A stretch of 64,000 bases of DNA from Bordetella genomosp. 9 (GTDB lineage Bacteria; Pseudomonadota; Gammaproteobacteria; Burkholderiales; Burkholderiaceae_B). Below, piece by piece: positions 25,266 to 33,833 of the stretch. The notes beneath the pieces are model-generated. The model searched no databases and was not told the origin of the DNA. It worked only from the letters and a program-made list of their open reading frames with translations. The position numbers and the translations under genes are program-made. Each line of letters opens with the position of its first letter. Position 1 is the stretch's first letter. The DNA lies in the NCBI RefSeq assembly GCF_002261425.1, contig NZ_NEVJ01000003.1:496001-560000 (forward strand), read 5' to 3'.

Positions 25266-26461
25266 CTGTGGCGGCAAGTTCGGCGGCGGATACCGGCTTC
25301 CTGGATGTGCGTTTCGATGGTGTGGAGAAGCGCTTCGCACAGACGGTCGCGTTGCATCGCCTGGACCTGGACATCGAACGCGGCACCTTCTTTTCCTTGC
25401 TGGGGCCCAGCGGTTGCGGCAAGACGACCACGCTGCGGCTGATCGCGGGTTTCGAGCAGCCGACGAGCGGCGACGTGTACATACGCGGCAAGCGTGTGAC
25501 GGGCGTGCCGGCCCACAAGCGCAACTTCGGCATGGTGTTCCAGAGTTTCGCCTTGTTCCCGCACCTGACCGTGGCGCAGAATGTGGCGTTCGGCCTGAAG
25601 ATGCGCCGCGTCGACTCGGCCAGCGTCGCGCGGCGCGTGAACGGCGCGCTGGAGCTGGTGGCCCTGGGCGGCTACGGCGAACGCTATCCCCGGCAATTGT
25701 CCGGCGGACAGCAGCAGCGCGTGGCGCTGGCGCGCGCGATCGTGTTCGAGCCGGACGTGCTGTTGCTGGACGAGCCGCTGTCGGCCTTGGACAAGCTGCT
25801 GCGCGAACAGATGCAGGTGGAACTGCGGCAGCTGCAGCGCCGCCTGGGCACCACGACGGTGTTCGTCACGCATGACCAGGAAGAAGCCCTGACCATGTCG
25901 GACCGCGTGGCGGTGATGAAGGACGGGCGCATCCAGCAGGCGGGAGCGCCGCGCGATATCTACGAGCGGCCGGCAACGGAGTTCGTGGCGACCTTCCTGG
26001 GCGCCAGCAATATCCTGCGCGGGCGGGTGCGCGATCGGGTGGGCGACAAGCTGGTGGTCGGCCTGGGCGGTACCGTGATGACGGTGGATCCGCCCACGGT
26101 GAACGGACAGCCGCAAGGTCCCGCGCTGTCCGTGGGCGACGAGATCAGGCTGGCCCTGCGCCCCGAGAAGCTGCGGCTGGATACGCAAGGCAAGCTCGCC
26201 GCGACGCTGAAGGAGGTGGTGTATCGCGGTGCGCAGACGCATCTGTACATGGAGACCGAGGGCGGGCCGCTTGCCGCGCACCTGCCTAACAGCAGCGTGG
26301 CGCCGATGAACCTGGCGCCGGGAGCCGTGGTGCGGCTGGCCTGGGACGATGCCAGCGTGGTGGCATTGTCCGCCTCCGCCGCCAGCGATGGCGCGCAGGA
26401 TGCCACGGGCCTGGCTCCGGGGTCGGTCGCGGGCAAGCCGGCGCGGGGCGGGCAGCCATGA
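25262..26461 (+). CDS. ABC transporter ATP-binding protein (PotA-like)
   Basis: 399 residues from a GTG at 25262 that overlaps the previous stop. Walker A GPSGCGKTT, Q-loop MVFQSFALFPH, signature LSGGQQQR, Walker B VLLLDEPLSALD and switch VTHDQEEA are intact. A C-terminal TOBE region (about 285-375) contains LRPEKLRLD, as in polyamine, spermidine or iron type importers. The last 25 residues are an extra Ala/Gly-rich tail. Overlaps the permease start by four bases. Confidence 0.93.
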   Translation: MTVAASSAADTGFLDVRFDGVEKRFAQTVALHRLDLDIERGTFFSLLGPSGCGKTTTLRLIAGFEQPTSGDVYIRGKRVTGVPAHKRNFGMVFQSFALFPHLTVAQNVAFGLKMRRVDSASVARRVNGALELVALGGYGERYPRQLSGGQQQRVALARAIVFEPDVLLLDEPLSALDKLLREQMQVELRQLQRRLGTTTVFVTHDQEEALTMSDRVAVMKDGRIQQAGAPRDIYERPATEFVATFLGASNILRGRVRDRVGDKLVVGLGGTVMTVDPPTVNGQPQGPALSVGDEIRLALRPEKLRLDTQGKLAATLKEVVYRGAQTHLYMETEGGPLAAHLPNSSVAPMNLAPGAVVRLAWDDASVVALSASAASDGAQDATGLAPGSVAGKPARGGQP

Positions 26462-27384
26462 ACGGCGCCCGTATCGCCGGCATGCCGGGCGGCGACGACG
26501 GCCACGGCCGTCCGGTGGCGCGGCGATTGGTGCCGCGCGCGGGACTGATGTGGGCGGTTGCCGCGCCGCCGGTATTGCTGCTGCTGGTGTTCTTCGTCCT
26601 GCCGCTGGGTTACCTGCTGTTCGTGAGCTTCATGACGAATTCGCAGGCGTCCTTGTACGATCTGCAGCCGACCTTGCGCAACTACGTCGAAATCGCCACC
26701 GATCCGTTCTACCTGCTGATCATCCAGCGCACGCTGCTCGCCACGGGCGTGGTGCTGCTGGCGTGCCTGCTGCTGGGTTATCCGGTGGCGCTGTACGCGT
26801 CGCGCCTGTCGCCGCGCGGCCGCATGGTGATGCTGCTGTTGATGATGTTCCCGCTGATGGTCAGCAACGTGGTGCGGGCGTACGGCTGGGTCAGCATACT
26901 GGGGCGTACGGGCATTCTCAGCGTCACGCTGCGCGAGACGGGCCTGACCGACCGGCCCATCCAGTTCCTGTATTCCTTCGAGGCCGTGGTCATCGGCCTG
27001 CTGACGATACTGCTGCCGTTCATGATCGTGTCGATCACGAATTCGCTGACGGCGATCGACCAGCGTTATACCGAGGCCGCGCAATCGCTGGGCGCGGGAC
27101 CATGGCAGACGTTTTTCCGCGTCACGCTGCCGCTGTCCAGTCCCGGGGTGACGTCAGGATTGATGCTGGTGACCTTCCTGATGCTCAGCGCCTATGTGAG
27201 CATCGCGCTGCTGGGCGGACCGCGCTTCAAGCTGCTGGTGAGCCTGGTGTTCGATAGCGCGTCCACGTTCCGCTGGCCGCGGGCGGCAGCATTGTCCTTC
27301 GTGCTGCTGTTGATGGCGTTGGTCATCGCGGCGGTCATCCAGGCGGTGATACGGCCGCAGCGGGTGCAGGGGAGGGGGACATGA
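26458..27384 (+). CDS. ABC transporter permease (PotB-like)
   Basis: 308 residues with a 25-residue Gly/Arg-rich N-terminus and six predicted membrane helices. The EAA loop is YTEAAQSLGAGPWQTFFRVT, typical of the polyamine/iron/phosphonate permeases. Overlaps both neighbours by four bases, giving a tight ATPase-permease-permease unit. The first of a heteromeric pair. Confidence 0.92.
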   Translation: MNGARIAGMPGGDDGHGRPVARRLVPRAGLMWAVAAPPVLLLLVFFVLPLGYLLFVSFMTNSQASLYDLQPTLRNYVEIATDPFYLLIIQRTLLATGVVLLACLLLGYPVALYASRLSPRGRMVMLLLMMFPLMVSNVVRAYGWVSILGRTGILSVTLRETGLTDRPIQFLYSFEAVVIGLLTILLPFMIVSITNSLTAIDQRYTEAAQSLGAGPWQTFFRVTLPLSSPGVTSGLMLVTFLMLSAYVSIALLGGPRFKLLVSLVFDSASTFRWPRAAALSFVLLLMALVIAAVIQAVIRPQRVQGRGT

Positions 27385-28169
27385 GCGTGGGCCGTTTCCT
27401 GTTGCGCCTGGTGACCGGGATCGCGCTGGTGCTCATCCTGGGCCCGATCCTGGTGATCCTGCTGTTCGCCTTCAGCTCGGCGGACTCGCTGGTTTTTCCG
27501 CCACCGGGATTCTCGCTGCGCTGGTTCGAAGCGTTCTTCACGATACCCGAGATGCGGCAGGCCTTCGTGTTGAGCCTGTGGCTGGCATTCGTGTCCGCCA
27601 CCTTGGCGGGCCTGCTGGGCTTGCTGGCCGCCGTCTACGCGTCGCGGCGCAGCGGTTGGCTGGCCAACGTGCTGCAGATGCTGTTCATGGCGCCACTGGT
27701 ATTTCCGACCATCATCCTGGGCCTGGCGCTGTTGCTGCTGTATCGGACGATGGGCGTCTCGATATTGCCTGGCTTGCTGATCGCCCACGTCGTGGTGTGC
27801 CTGCCTTACGCGTTCCGCACCATCGTGGCGGCCTTGCAGTCCTTCGACACCGCGCTGGAGGAAGCAGGGCAGAGCCTGGGGGCAGGGCCGGTGAAGTCGT
27901 TTCTATTGATCACCATGCCCATCATCTGGCCCGCGCTGCTGTCGGGCTGGCTGTTCGCCTTCATCGTGTCGTTCGGTGAACTGAACGCCGCGCTGTTCCT
28001 GACCGGGCCGGGTATCGTGACCTTGCCGATCGAGATATTCAGCTATCTGCAATTCCAGGGCAGCCAGTTGGTCGTCGCCGCGGCGTCCGCGTTGCAGGTA
28101 TTGATGATCGTGTTGATCCTGGTGCTCGCGGAACGCATCGTGGGGGCGCGCCGCATCGTGGAGCGGTGA
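27381..28169 (+). CDS. ABC transporter permease (PotC-like)
   Basis: 262 residues, six membrane helices; FPPPGFSLRWFEAFFT near residue 40 is typical of PotC-type subunits and the EAA loop reads LEEAGQSLGAGPVKSFLLIT. Partner of the previous permease. Last gene of the operon; its stop is the start of a strong hairpin (28169-28196) that should end transcription. Confidence 0.92.
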   Translation: MSVGRFLLRLVTGIALVLILGPILVILLFAFSSADSLVFPPPGFSLRWFEAFFTIPEMRQAFVLSLWLAFVSATLAGLLGLLAAVYASRRSGWLANVLQMLFMAPLVFPTIILGLALLLLYRTMGVSILPGLLIAHVVVCLPYAFRTIVAALQSFDTALEEAGQSLGAGPVKSFLLITMPIIWPALLSGWLFAFIVSFGELNAALFLTGPGIVTLPIEIFSYLQFQGSQLVVAAASALQVLMIVLILVLAERIVGARRIVER

Positions 28170-28196
28170 CCAGGGACGAACGCAGCCGTCCCTGGT
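28169..28196. terminator. Bidirectional terminator hairpin
   Basis: ACCAGGGACG, eight-base loop, CGTCCCTGGT: a perfect 10-base-pair stem exactly between the rightward ABC operon and the leftward MXKDX operon, which converge here. No clear T-run, but position and strength fit a shared terminator. Confidence 0.6.
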
Positions 28197-28201
28197 GACG
28201 A

Positions 28202-28519
28202 TTACTTCGACATCGAGTCCTTGCCCATGGCACCGGACTTGTCCATGCTGGGCTTGGACATGCTGCCGCTCTTGCCCATCGAGTCGTGGCTCATCGCGCC
28301 GCTCTTGCTCATGCCGTCCTTCTGCATGGCGTCGCCCTTCTTGCCCATGGCGTCCTTGCCCATGGAGTCCTTGGACATGGCGCCGCTCTTGCTCATGGAA
28401 TCATGGCTCATCGCACTGCCTTTGCCCATCGTGTCGGTGCCGGTCGTATCGGCCGCGAACGCAGCGTGGGCGCCGATGGCCATGCAGATGCCAAGGGCCG
28501 CTTTGGAAAGTTTGTTCAT
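28202..28519 (-). CDS. Methionine-rich MXKDX-repeat periplasmic peptide (MrpX-like)
   Basis: 105 residues. Signal peptide of 22 residues ending HAAFA. The mature 83 residues are degenerate pentapeptide repeats of the form M-S/G-K-D/S-x and contain 14 methionines (17 percent), with Lys, Ser, Asp and Gly making up most of the rest; no cysteine, no globular core. AGGAG seven bases before the ATG supports this start rather than a longer frame running in from the MsrP-like gene. In Azospira suillum a similar Met-rich peptide, MrpX, is oxidised by hypochlorite as a sacrificial target and is re-reduced by the YedY1 methionine sulfoxide reductase; here a YedY-type gene is 56 bases upstream. Confidence 0.85.
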   Translation of the reverse strand: MNKLSKAALGICMAIGAHAAFAADTTGTDTMGKGSAMSHDSMSKSGAMSKDSMGKDAMGKKGDAMQKDGMSKSGAMSHDSMGKSGSMSKPSMDKSGAMGKDSMSK

Positions 28520-28575
28520 GGTGTTGCTCCTGTGTCGCTTGGGGTGGAATTGCGGCGTCGCCGCGGGATGAAATT

Positions 28576-29364
28576 TCAACTGCCTCCGAACCAGTTGTAG
28601 CCCTGGTCTTCCCAATACCCCCCCGGATTGGTATTGGTCACGAAGATGGCCTGGATGTGCTTCGGGTTCTTGTAGCCAAGCTTGGTCGGCATGCGCAGCT
28701 TCATCGGGAAGCCATATTCGCGTGGCAACGTCTTGCCGTCGAAGGTCAATGCAAGAATGGTCTGCGGGTGCAGCGCGGTCGGCATGTCGATGCTGGTGTA
28801 GTAGTCGTCGGCGCACTTGAAGCCGACATACTTCGCCGTCAGGTCGGCCCCGACCGTGTGCAGGAAATCGGAGAAGCGCACGCCGCCCCAGCGGCCGATG
28901 GCGCTCCAACCCTCGACGCAGATATGGCGCGTGATCTGGTCCAACTGCGCCATCGCCCGCAGTTGCTCCAGCCGCCAGGTTCGTTTATCCGCGACCAGGC
29001 CGGTCACTTCCAGCCGATAGCTGTCTTCATCCACCGCGGGGGCCTGGTCCATGCTGTAGAAGGCGTTGAACGGAAAGGGCCGCTTGATCTGCGACTCCGC
29101 ATAGGTCGGCGCCATCGCCGTCTGATGGAAGATCGCCGCCTGCACGCGGTCGTTCCAGCGCGAGATCGCGGTCAGGGCCTTGCCGACGGATTCGTTGTCG
29201 TCCAGCGAGCAGCCCGAAAGCATTGCCACGCCACCCAAGGTCAGGGTCCGTGTCAGGAATGAGCGCCTGGACGGTTCCTTCACCCGGGACGCAATGATCT
29301 TGCGGGCTTCCTTCAGGACGATCTCGCCGTCTATCGCTTTGTTCATGCCGCGTGTGAAGCTCAT
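28576..29364 (-). CDS. Molybdopterin-dependent oxidoreductase, YedY/MsrP (sulfite-oxidase fold)
   Basis: 262 residues. A Tat signal is visible (PSRRSFLTRTLTLGG, residues 31-45) after an unusually long 30-residue n-region, followed by LSGC, which could be a lipobox. The molybdenum-binding cysteine is in HICVEGWSAIGRW (about 149), and substrate-pocket stretches are YYTSIDMPTALHPQT and EYGFPMKLRMPTKLGYKNPK. The family catalyses periplasmic reduction of methionine sulfoxide. Twelve bases downstream of the cytochrome b gene and upstream of the Met-rich peptide gene, so electron donor, reductase and substrate are encoded together. Confidence 0.9.
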   Translation of the reverse strand: MSFTRGMNKAIDGEIVLKEARKIIASRVKEPSRRSFLTRTLTLGGVAMLSGCSLDDNESVGKALTAISRWNDRVQAAIFHQTAMAPTYAESQIKRPFPFNAFYSMDQAPAVDEDSYRLEVTGLVADKRTWRLEQLRAMAQLDQITRHICVEGWSAIGRWGGVRFSDFLHTVGADLTAKYVGFKCADDYYTSIDMPTALHPQTILALTFDGKTLPREYGFPMKLRMPTKLGYKNPKHIQAIFVTNTNPGGYWEDQGYNWFGGS

Positions 29365-29375
29365 CGCGTATCTCC

Positions 29376-30002
29376 TCAGCGTCCGGTGATCATGGTGCGC
29401 AGCGTACGCGGCACCAGGGCCACCATGACGACGTGCAGCAGCACGAATGCCACCAGCAGCGCCATGGCGACGAAGTGGATGACACGCGCCGTGTCATAGC
29501 CGCCCAGCAAGGCACGGAGAGGCCCGAACTGCACCGGCTTCCAGATCGAAAGCCCGGAGAGCACCAGCAGCACCAGGTCCAACACGATCAACAGATAGGC
29601 GACACGCTGCACGTGGTTGTAGTGGCGCGGATCCGCGTGCGAGAGCCGTCCGCGCAAGGCGGCGACGGCATCCTGCACGACACCTCGCGGCGACAGGGGG
29701 AAAAATCGACGCGCCATCCTGCCGGTGGCGATGTTCATCACCAGGTAGAACACGCCGTTGGCGAACAGGAGCCACATGAACGCGAAGTGCCACTGCAGCG
29801 CGCCGCCCAGCCAGCCGCCCAGCGTGTAATCATTGGGAAAACTGAAATCGAAAATCGGCGAAGCGTTGTAGATACGCCAACCGCTCATCACCATGACGAC
29901 CACGGCGAGAAGGTTGATCCAGTGCGTGACCCGCAACCAGCCGGGTTGTACAGGACGGTCTGCTTGATTCGATAGCCCGGCAGGGCTGGCCCTTGTGTTC
30001 AT
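29376..30002 (-). CDS. Cytochrome b561-type membrane subunit (YedZ1-like)
   Basis: 208 residues with four to five membrane helices. Histidines fit haem ligation: VTHWINLL near the N-terminus, LQWHFAFMW, VIHFVAMALL and LLHVVMVAL near the end. It belongs to the Ni-Fe hydrogenase/thiosulfate-reductase cytochrome b group rather than to classic MsrQ, as does the partner of YedY1 in the MrpX system. It would pass quinol electrons to the periplasmic molybdoenzyme. Twelve bases after the TetR stop and 11 bases before the MsrP-like start: one operon. Confidence 0.88.
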   Translation of the reverse strand: MNTRASPAGLSNQADRPVQPGWLRVTHWINLLAVVVMVMSGWRIYNASPIFDFSFPNDYTLGGWLGGALQWHFAFMWLLFANGVFYLVMNIATGRMARRFFPLSPRGVVQDAVAALRGRLSHADPRHYNHVQRVAYLLIVLDLVLLVLSGLSIWKPVQFGPLRALLGGYDTARVIHFVAMALLVAFVLLHVVMVALVPRTLRTMITGR

Positions 30003-30014
30003 TGGTTTTTCCTT

Positions 30015-30638
30015 TCATACCAGCGGATTGACATGTGAAGGCTTGAGAAACGCCAGCGCGGGTCGCAGCATGCCTTCGAGCTGCGCACGTTCGGGCCGGC
30101 TACGCGCCATCACCCGTATTCCGATATGCACGGCAATCAGCAGGCGTGCCATATCCCGCGCGGGCAGGGTGGGGTCTATCGTGCCGTCTTTCTGTCCGGC
30201 TTGAACGCAGCGATGAAAGAAGGACTCGACGCGCGCGAGCACCAGGCTCACCACCTGACGGAACTCTTCGTCATGTGGGGCCAGTTCCAAGGCCGAGTTG
30301 ATCAACATGCAACCCTTGCGCGCGTGATCCTGCAGCGAGCGTTCGACGATTTCCTTGAAGAAAGCCTCGATAGCCGCTCTGGGCGCCAGGTTTCCCTCGA
30401 TCCGACTCAAGCGATCCTCGAAGCTGCTATCGACGTAGTGCTCGAGAACGCGGAGGAAAAGGGCCCTTTTGTCGCCGAAGGCGTTATAGATGCTGGCGAC
30501 GCTCATGCCCATTTCGGCGGCCAGATCCTTGATCGATGTCGATTCGAAGCCGAATTGCCAGAAATGCAGCATGGCCGCAGTCAGCACCTCGTCATGATCG
30601 AATTCCCGGGGTCGCGCCATTCTTGCGTGCTCGTCCAT
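30015..30638 (-). CDS. TetR-family regulator
   Basis: 207 residues from the ATG at 30638 (another ATG at 30620, MARPREF, is equally typical). The TetR helix-turn-helix covers about residues 12-58: HDEVLTAAMLHFWQFGFEST, then SIKDLAAEMGMSVASIYNAF and GDKRALFLRVLEHY. The C-terminal part (CMLINSALELAPHDEE) is of the AcrR/TetR_C type found in redox- and solvent-responsive repressors. Cys in CMLI and in HRCVQAG may be redox sensors, which is speculation. It is the first gene before cytochrome b and MsrP, replacing the SigF/NrsF pair that controls MrpX in Azospira. Confidence 0.87.
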   Translation of the reverse strand: MDEHARMARPREFDHDEVLTAAMLHFWQFGFESTSIKDLAAEMGMSVASIYNAFGDKRALFLRVLEHYVDSSFEDRLSRIEGNLAPRAAIEAFFKEIVERSLQDHARKGCMLINSALELAPHDEEFRQVVSLVLARVESFFHRCVQAGQKDGTIDPTLPARDMARLLIAVHIGIRVMARSRPERAQLEGMLRPALAFLKPSHVNPLV

Positions 30639-30707
30639 ACAAACTTTCGGGCATTTTAGAGTGATCAATCCAAAATGCAACCTTTAGGCTTACAGCGGCG
30701 CCTTCAA

Positions 30708-31199
30708 TCAGCTTGCCGCCGACTCCAGCAACGCCCGCAGATCCTGGTCCAGTTTGTCAGCCACAAGCTCCACATCCCCGTTCTCGAACTGGCCGAACGT
30801 CGAGGCAGGGCGGTCATACTCGAAAGCCACCACACCGTTGGCGTCTTCTCGCAGCAGCACGCGGATGGGCGCATACAGTCCGGCGGATAGGACATGGCGC
30901 GACATTTTCGATGCGGTCAGGGGATTGCCGATGTCGTACTGGATCGACCGGCGCTGTTGTCCGGCGATCGCCAGCAGCGCGCCATGGTCGCGCTGGGCGA
31001 AGATGCTTAGCGGCGGGCAGGCTTCCAGTTCGCGCAGCGCGCGGGCGCTTTCGCCGTAACGCAGCAAGGTGAAAATGCCGTCATCGATGCGCGGCGCCAC
31101 GACCGCGAGCTTGGCGCGGACTTCATCGAAGGATCTGGCGGACGTGATCGTCACGTGTTCGACCGAGATCGTGCGCGTGGCGTATTGGGCATTGGTCAT
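30708..31199 (-). CDS. DUF302-family protein
   Basis: 163 residues from the ATG at 31199, supported by GGGAG eight bases upstream; an in-frame ATG at 31217 has no ribosome site. The DUF302 core (about 40-150) carries PLSIFAQRDHGALLAI, YDIGNPLTASKM and YAPIRVLLREDANG. The function of the family is not established; members often occur with sulfur- or chlorine-oxidation and stress genes. No signal peptide. Located between an AhpD-like gene (81-base gap) and the TetR gene (69-base gap), all leftward. Confidence 0.8.
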   Translation of the reverse strand: MTNAQYATRTISVEHVTITSARSFDEVRAKLAVVAPRIDDGIFTLLRYGESARALRELEACPPLSIFAQRDHGALLAIAGQQRRSIQYDIGNPLTASKMSRHVLSAGLYAPIRVLLREDANGVVAFEYDRPASTFGQFENGDVELVADKLDQDLRALLESAAS

Positions 31200-31280
31200 T
31201 TTCTGGCTCCCGGTCATGGGTGGATCGGGGCGCCGGCGTATCTGTCGAAGAAGGCCGGATCGCCGCGGTGGCCGGACCGC

Positions 31281-31817
31281 TCAGGCGGCTGGCGGGAAAT
31301 CGAGCGTGGTGGCGTTCACGCGGTTGAACAGGTTGGTGAAGGTGATGCTGGTGATGGCCAGCATCACGTCGACGATCTGCGCGTCGCTGTAGCCGGCGCC
31401 GCGAACGTCCTGAACGGCCTCGACCGGCACGGCGCCGCGCGTTTCGACCAAGGTCCGCGCGAACTTCGACAGCGCATCCAGCTTGGCGTCGCCCGACGGT
31501 TGGCCGTGCCGCAGCGCCGTCATCGCATCGGGGGTGATGCCGTTCATCTTGCCGATCATGGTGTGCGCGGCCAGGCAGTATTCGCACTTGGCGGCGTCGC
31601 TGACGACCAGCTTCACGGCTTCGATCTCACGGCCGCTGAGGCTGCCTTTCTTGAGCGCGGCATCCAGATTCAGCGCGGCTTCCAGGGCGTGCGGGCTGTT
31701 GCTGCCGATGCCGACGTAGGCGTTGGGGACCATGCCGACGGCGCTCTTGATGGCGGCGTAGATCTGGGCGGCGTGGCCGGTGGTTTCAGCGGCGGGAACG
31801 AAATTGAGGTTGTTCAT
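31281..31817 (-). CDS. AhpD-like/carboxymuconolactone-decarboxylase-family protein
   Basis: 178 residues. The redox motif is AKCEYCLAAHT (CxxC with the following His), as in AhpD and other peroxidase-related proteins, rather than true decarboxylases, which lack this pair. GSNSPHALEAALNLDAAL and DVMLAITSITFTNLFNRVN are typical of the family's helical fold. Expected to be a cytoplasmic alkylhydroperoxidase-type disulfide reductant. Same strand as, and 48 bases downstream of, the alpha/beta hydrolase gene. Confidence 0.88.
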   Translation of the reverse strand: MNNLNFVPAAETTGHAAQIYAAIKSAVGMVPNAYVGIGSNSPHALEAALNLDAALKKGSLSGREIEAVKLVVSDAAKCEYCLAAHTMIGKMNGITPDAMTALRHGQPSGDAKLDALSKFARTLVETRGAVPVEAVQDVRGAGYSDAQIVDVMLAITSITFTNLFNRVNATTLDFPPAA

Positions 31818-31865
31818 GGTGATACTCCAGTCAGGTCTAATGTGAATCAGCAGGTCGGGGATCGA

Positions 31866-32675
31866 TCAGCGGGCCGCGTCTTCGATCGCCTTGGTCAGGC
31901 CGTCGGGATCGGTCAGGAAGGGCGTGTGGCCGGTCTGCAGGGTGGTCTCGCTGCGCACCGGGGTGGCCTGCACCATCCTGGCCTGGTATGCCGGGCTGAT
32001 GACCTGGTCCTTGGCGGTGTGCACGTAGACCTTGTCGACCTGGCCGAAGCGGGCCTGGGTCAGGTGCACGGGCGTCGCCAGCGGCGCCAGGGGCTCATCC
32101 AGGATCAAGCCCGGGATGGCGGCGCGAAGTTGCGGCGGGCCGTCGTTGGCGAACAGGTCGGCACGCGCGGCGTAGTTCACGACCGCGATGCCCTGGTCCT
32201 TCTTGATCTGCAGTTGCGGGCCGATCTTCGCGTCGGCGTCCTGGCCGGCCATCGAGACCAGCGAGTCGCCGTCGCGGGGCAGGTAGGCGGCCACGTAGAC
32301 GAGCGTCTTGACCTTCTTCGGCGCCGCTTCGGCGACGGCCGAGATCGTGATGCCGCCGAAGCTGTGGCCCACGAGCACGGCCGGGCGTTTGGTGTTGGCC
32401 AGGGCCTTGATGACCGTGTCACGGTAGAGGTCCAGGCTGACCTTGTCGGGCGCCGCCGGATTGCCGGGCCGACCCGGCAGTTCGACCGCCACGACGGGAT
32501 ACCCGTCCGCCTTCAGCATCTTTTCGACGCCTTGCCAGACTTGAGCGTCCTCGAACGCGCCGTGAACCAGTGCGATGGTCGGCTTGGCCTGGGGAGCGGC
32601 CATCTTATCTGCAGCCATTGCAGAAACTCCGAAAACTGTTGCGGAGAGAGCCAATATTGCGATGGAAGTTTTCAT
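31866..32675 (-). CDS. Secreted alpha/beta hydrolase
   Basis: 269 residues from the ATG at 32675, chosen for GAGGA five bases upstream and the signal peptide KTSIAILALSATVFGVSAMA (cleavage near residue 22). Catalytic Ser is in LVGHSFGG, with VALVHGAFEDAQVW-like oxyanion region (IALVHGAFEDAQVW) and a terminal His in TGHTPFLTDP. Resembles the RsbQ/salicylate-esterase-like hydrolases often seen next to AhpD-like genes. First gene of the leftward run 32675-28202; its promoter must lie in the 61 bases before the AraC start, or inside it. Confidence 0.86.
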   Translation of the reverse strand: MKTSIAILALSATVFGVSAMAADKMAAPQAKPTIALVHGAFEDAQVWQGVEKMLKADGYPVVAVELPGRPGNPAAPDKVSLDLYRDTVIKALANTKRPAVLVGHSFGGITISAVAEAAPKKVKTLVYVAAYLPRDGDSLVSMAGQDADAKIGPQLQIKKDQGIAVVNYAARADLFANDGPPQLRAAIPGLILDEPLAPLATPVHLTQARFGQVDKVYVHTAKDQVISPAYQARMVQATPVRSETTLQTGHTPFLTDPDGLTKAIEDAAR

Positions 32676-32736
32676 TTTTTCCTCGTTTCTTCCATAATTG
32701 ATGATTGAACGCAGGCAAATGATAGGAGTCGCAGCA

Positions 32737-33744
32737 ATGCCTGACCATGTTGAGAACCCCGAATTACATGCTCTGAAATCCGAATCGCGACCCGAATCCA
32801 AATGCGGCTATGGGATGAGCGCCGCACGCACCGACGTGTTGTCCGAGGTGCTGAAGCTGATACGCCTGCGCGGCGAGCTGGTCTATACGGCGCATCTGGG
32901 CGCGCCCTGGGGCATCCGGTACATGGCCGGCCCGTCCCACTTTCATTTCGTGGAAGAGGGCGCCGGCTGGGTCGTGCCGCCGGACGGCGAGCCCCTACGG
33001 GTCAGTGCGGGCGACCTGGTCCTGCTGCCGCATGGCCGCGGCCATACGATCGTCGATACGCTGGACACGCCGCCGGAGGCCATCGACGTACTTGCCGTGA
33101 ACGGCTTCAATCGCGACGACCTGACACTGCGGGCGGGGGGCGCCGGTACGCAGACCAGGTTGGTGGGTGGTTTCTTCAGTTTCGAGGGCAGTGTCCTGCC
33201 AGCCGTGGCATCGGCCTTGCCCACCGTGGTCCATATCCCGCGCGGCGAAGCAGGTGCGCCGCCCTGGCTGGCCGCCATTTCGCATTTCCTGGTCGACGAA
33301 GCGCGGGTGGCGAATCCCGGCTCGTCATTGATGATTTCGCGCCTGATCGACTTGCTGGTGGTCCGTGCATTGCGCAGCTGGGCCGCCGGGCAGACGCAGC
33401 GGACGGGCTGGCTCGCCGGGCTGGGGGAAGAGCGGATCAGCCGGGCGCTGACCGCGATGCATGCCGATCCTGCCCGGCGCTGGACAGTGAACGACCTGGC
33501 GGAAATCGCGTTGATGTCGCGTTCGATCTTCGCGCAGCGCTTCGCGGCAACCGTCGGCGAGCCGCCATTGCATTACCTGGCGCGATGGCGGCTGACCATC
33601 GCGGCGGACCTGCTGCGCAGCGGCGGCCTGAAGGTGACCGAAGCCGCGCAGCACGTCGGCTATGCGTCGGACGCAGCTTTCAGCCGTGCGTTCAAGGCAA
33701 TGTTCGGCTATGCGCCCAGCGAAGCGCGCGGGCGGAAGGAATGA
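32737..33744 (+). CDS. AraC-family regulator with cupin domain
   Basis: 335 residues from the ATG at 32737, fixed by AGGAG at 32724-32728; earlier ATGs (32698, 32719) have none. An N-terminal AraC-type cupin (about 40-180) contains FHFVEEGAGWVVPP and LPHGRGHTI; two HTH units follow at the C-terminus (WTVNDLAEIALMSRSIFAQR and KVTEAAQHVGYASDAAFSRA). Members of this cupin-6 subgroup commonly sit divergently from hydrolase or AhpD genes and activate them. It is divergent from the hydrolase operon by 61 bases and is the obvious regulator. Confidence 0.88.
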   Translation: MPDHVENPELHALKSESRPESKCGYGMSAARTDVLSEVLKLIRLRGELVYTAHLGAPWGIRYMAGPSHFHFVEEGAGWVVPPDGEPLRVSAGDLVLLPHGRGHTIVDTLDTPPEAIDVLAVNGFNRDDLTLRAGGAGTQTRLVGGFFSFEGSVLPAVASALPTVVHIPRGEAGAPPWLAAISHFLVDEARVANPGSSLMISRLIDLLVVRALRSWAAGQTQRTGWLAGLGEERISRALTAMHADPARRWTVNDLAEIALMSRSIFAQRFAATVGEPPLHYLARWRLTIAADLLRSGGLKVTEAAQHVGYASDAAFSRAFKAMFGYAPSEARGRKE

Positions 33745-33833
33745 AGGCTTGCAGCGGGATTCACGCCGCCCGACCGCCAGTTTCCCGCGGCCTCGTGCCG
33801 CATCGTTGCCGACGGGATTCATCTGCATGGACT

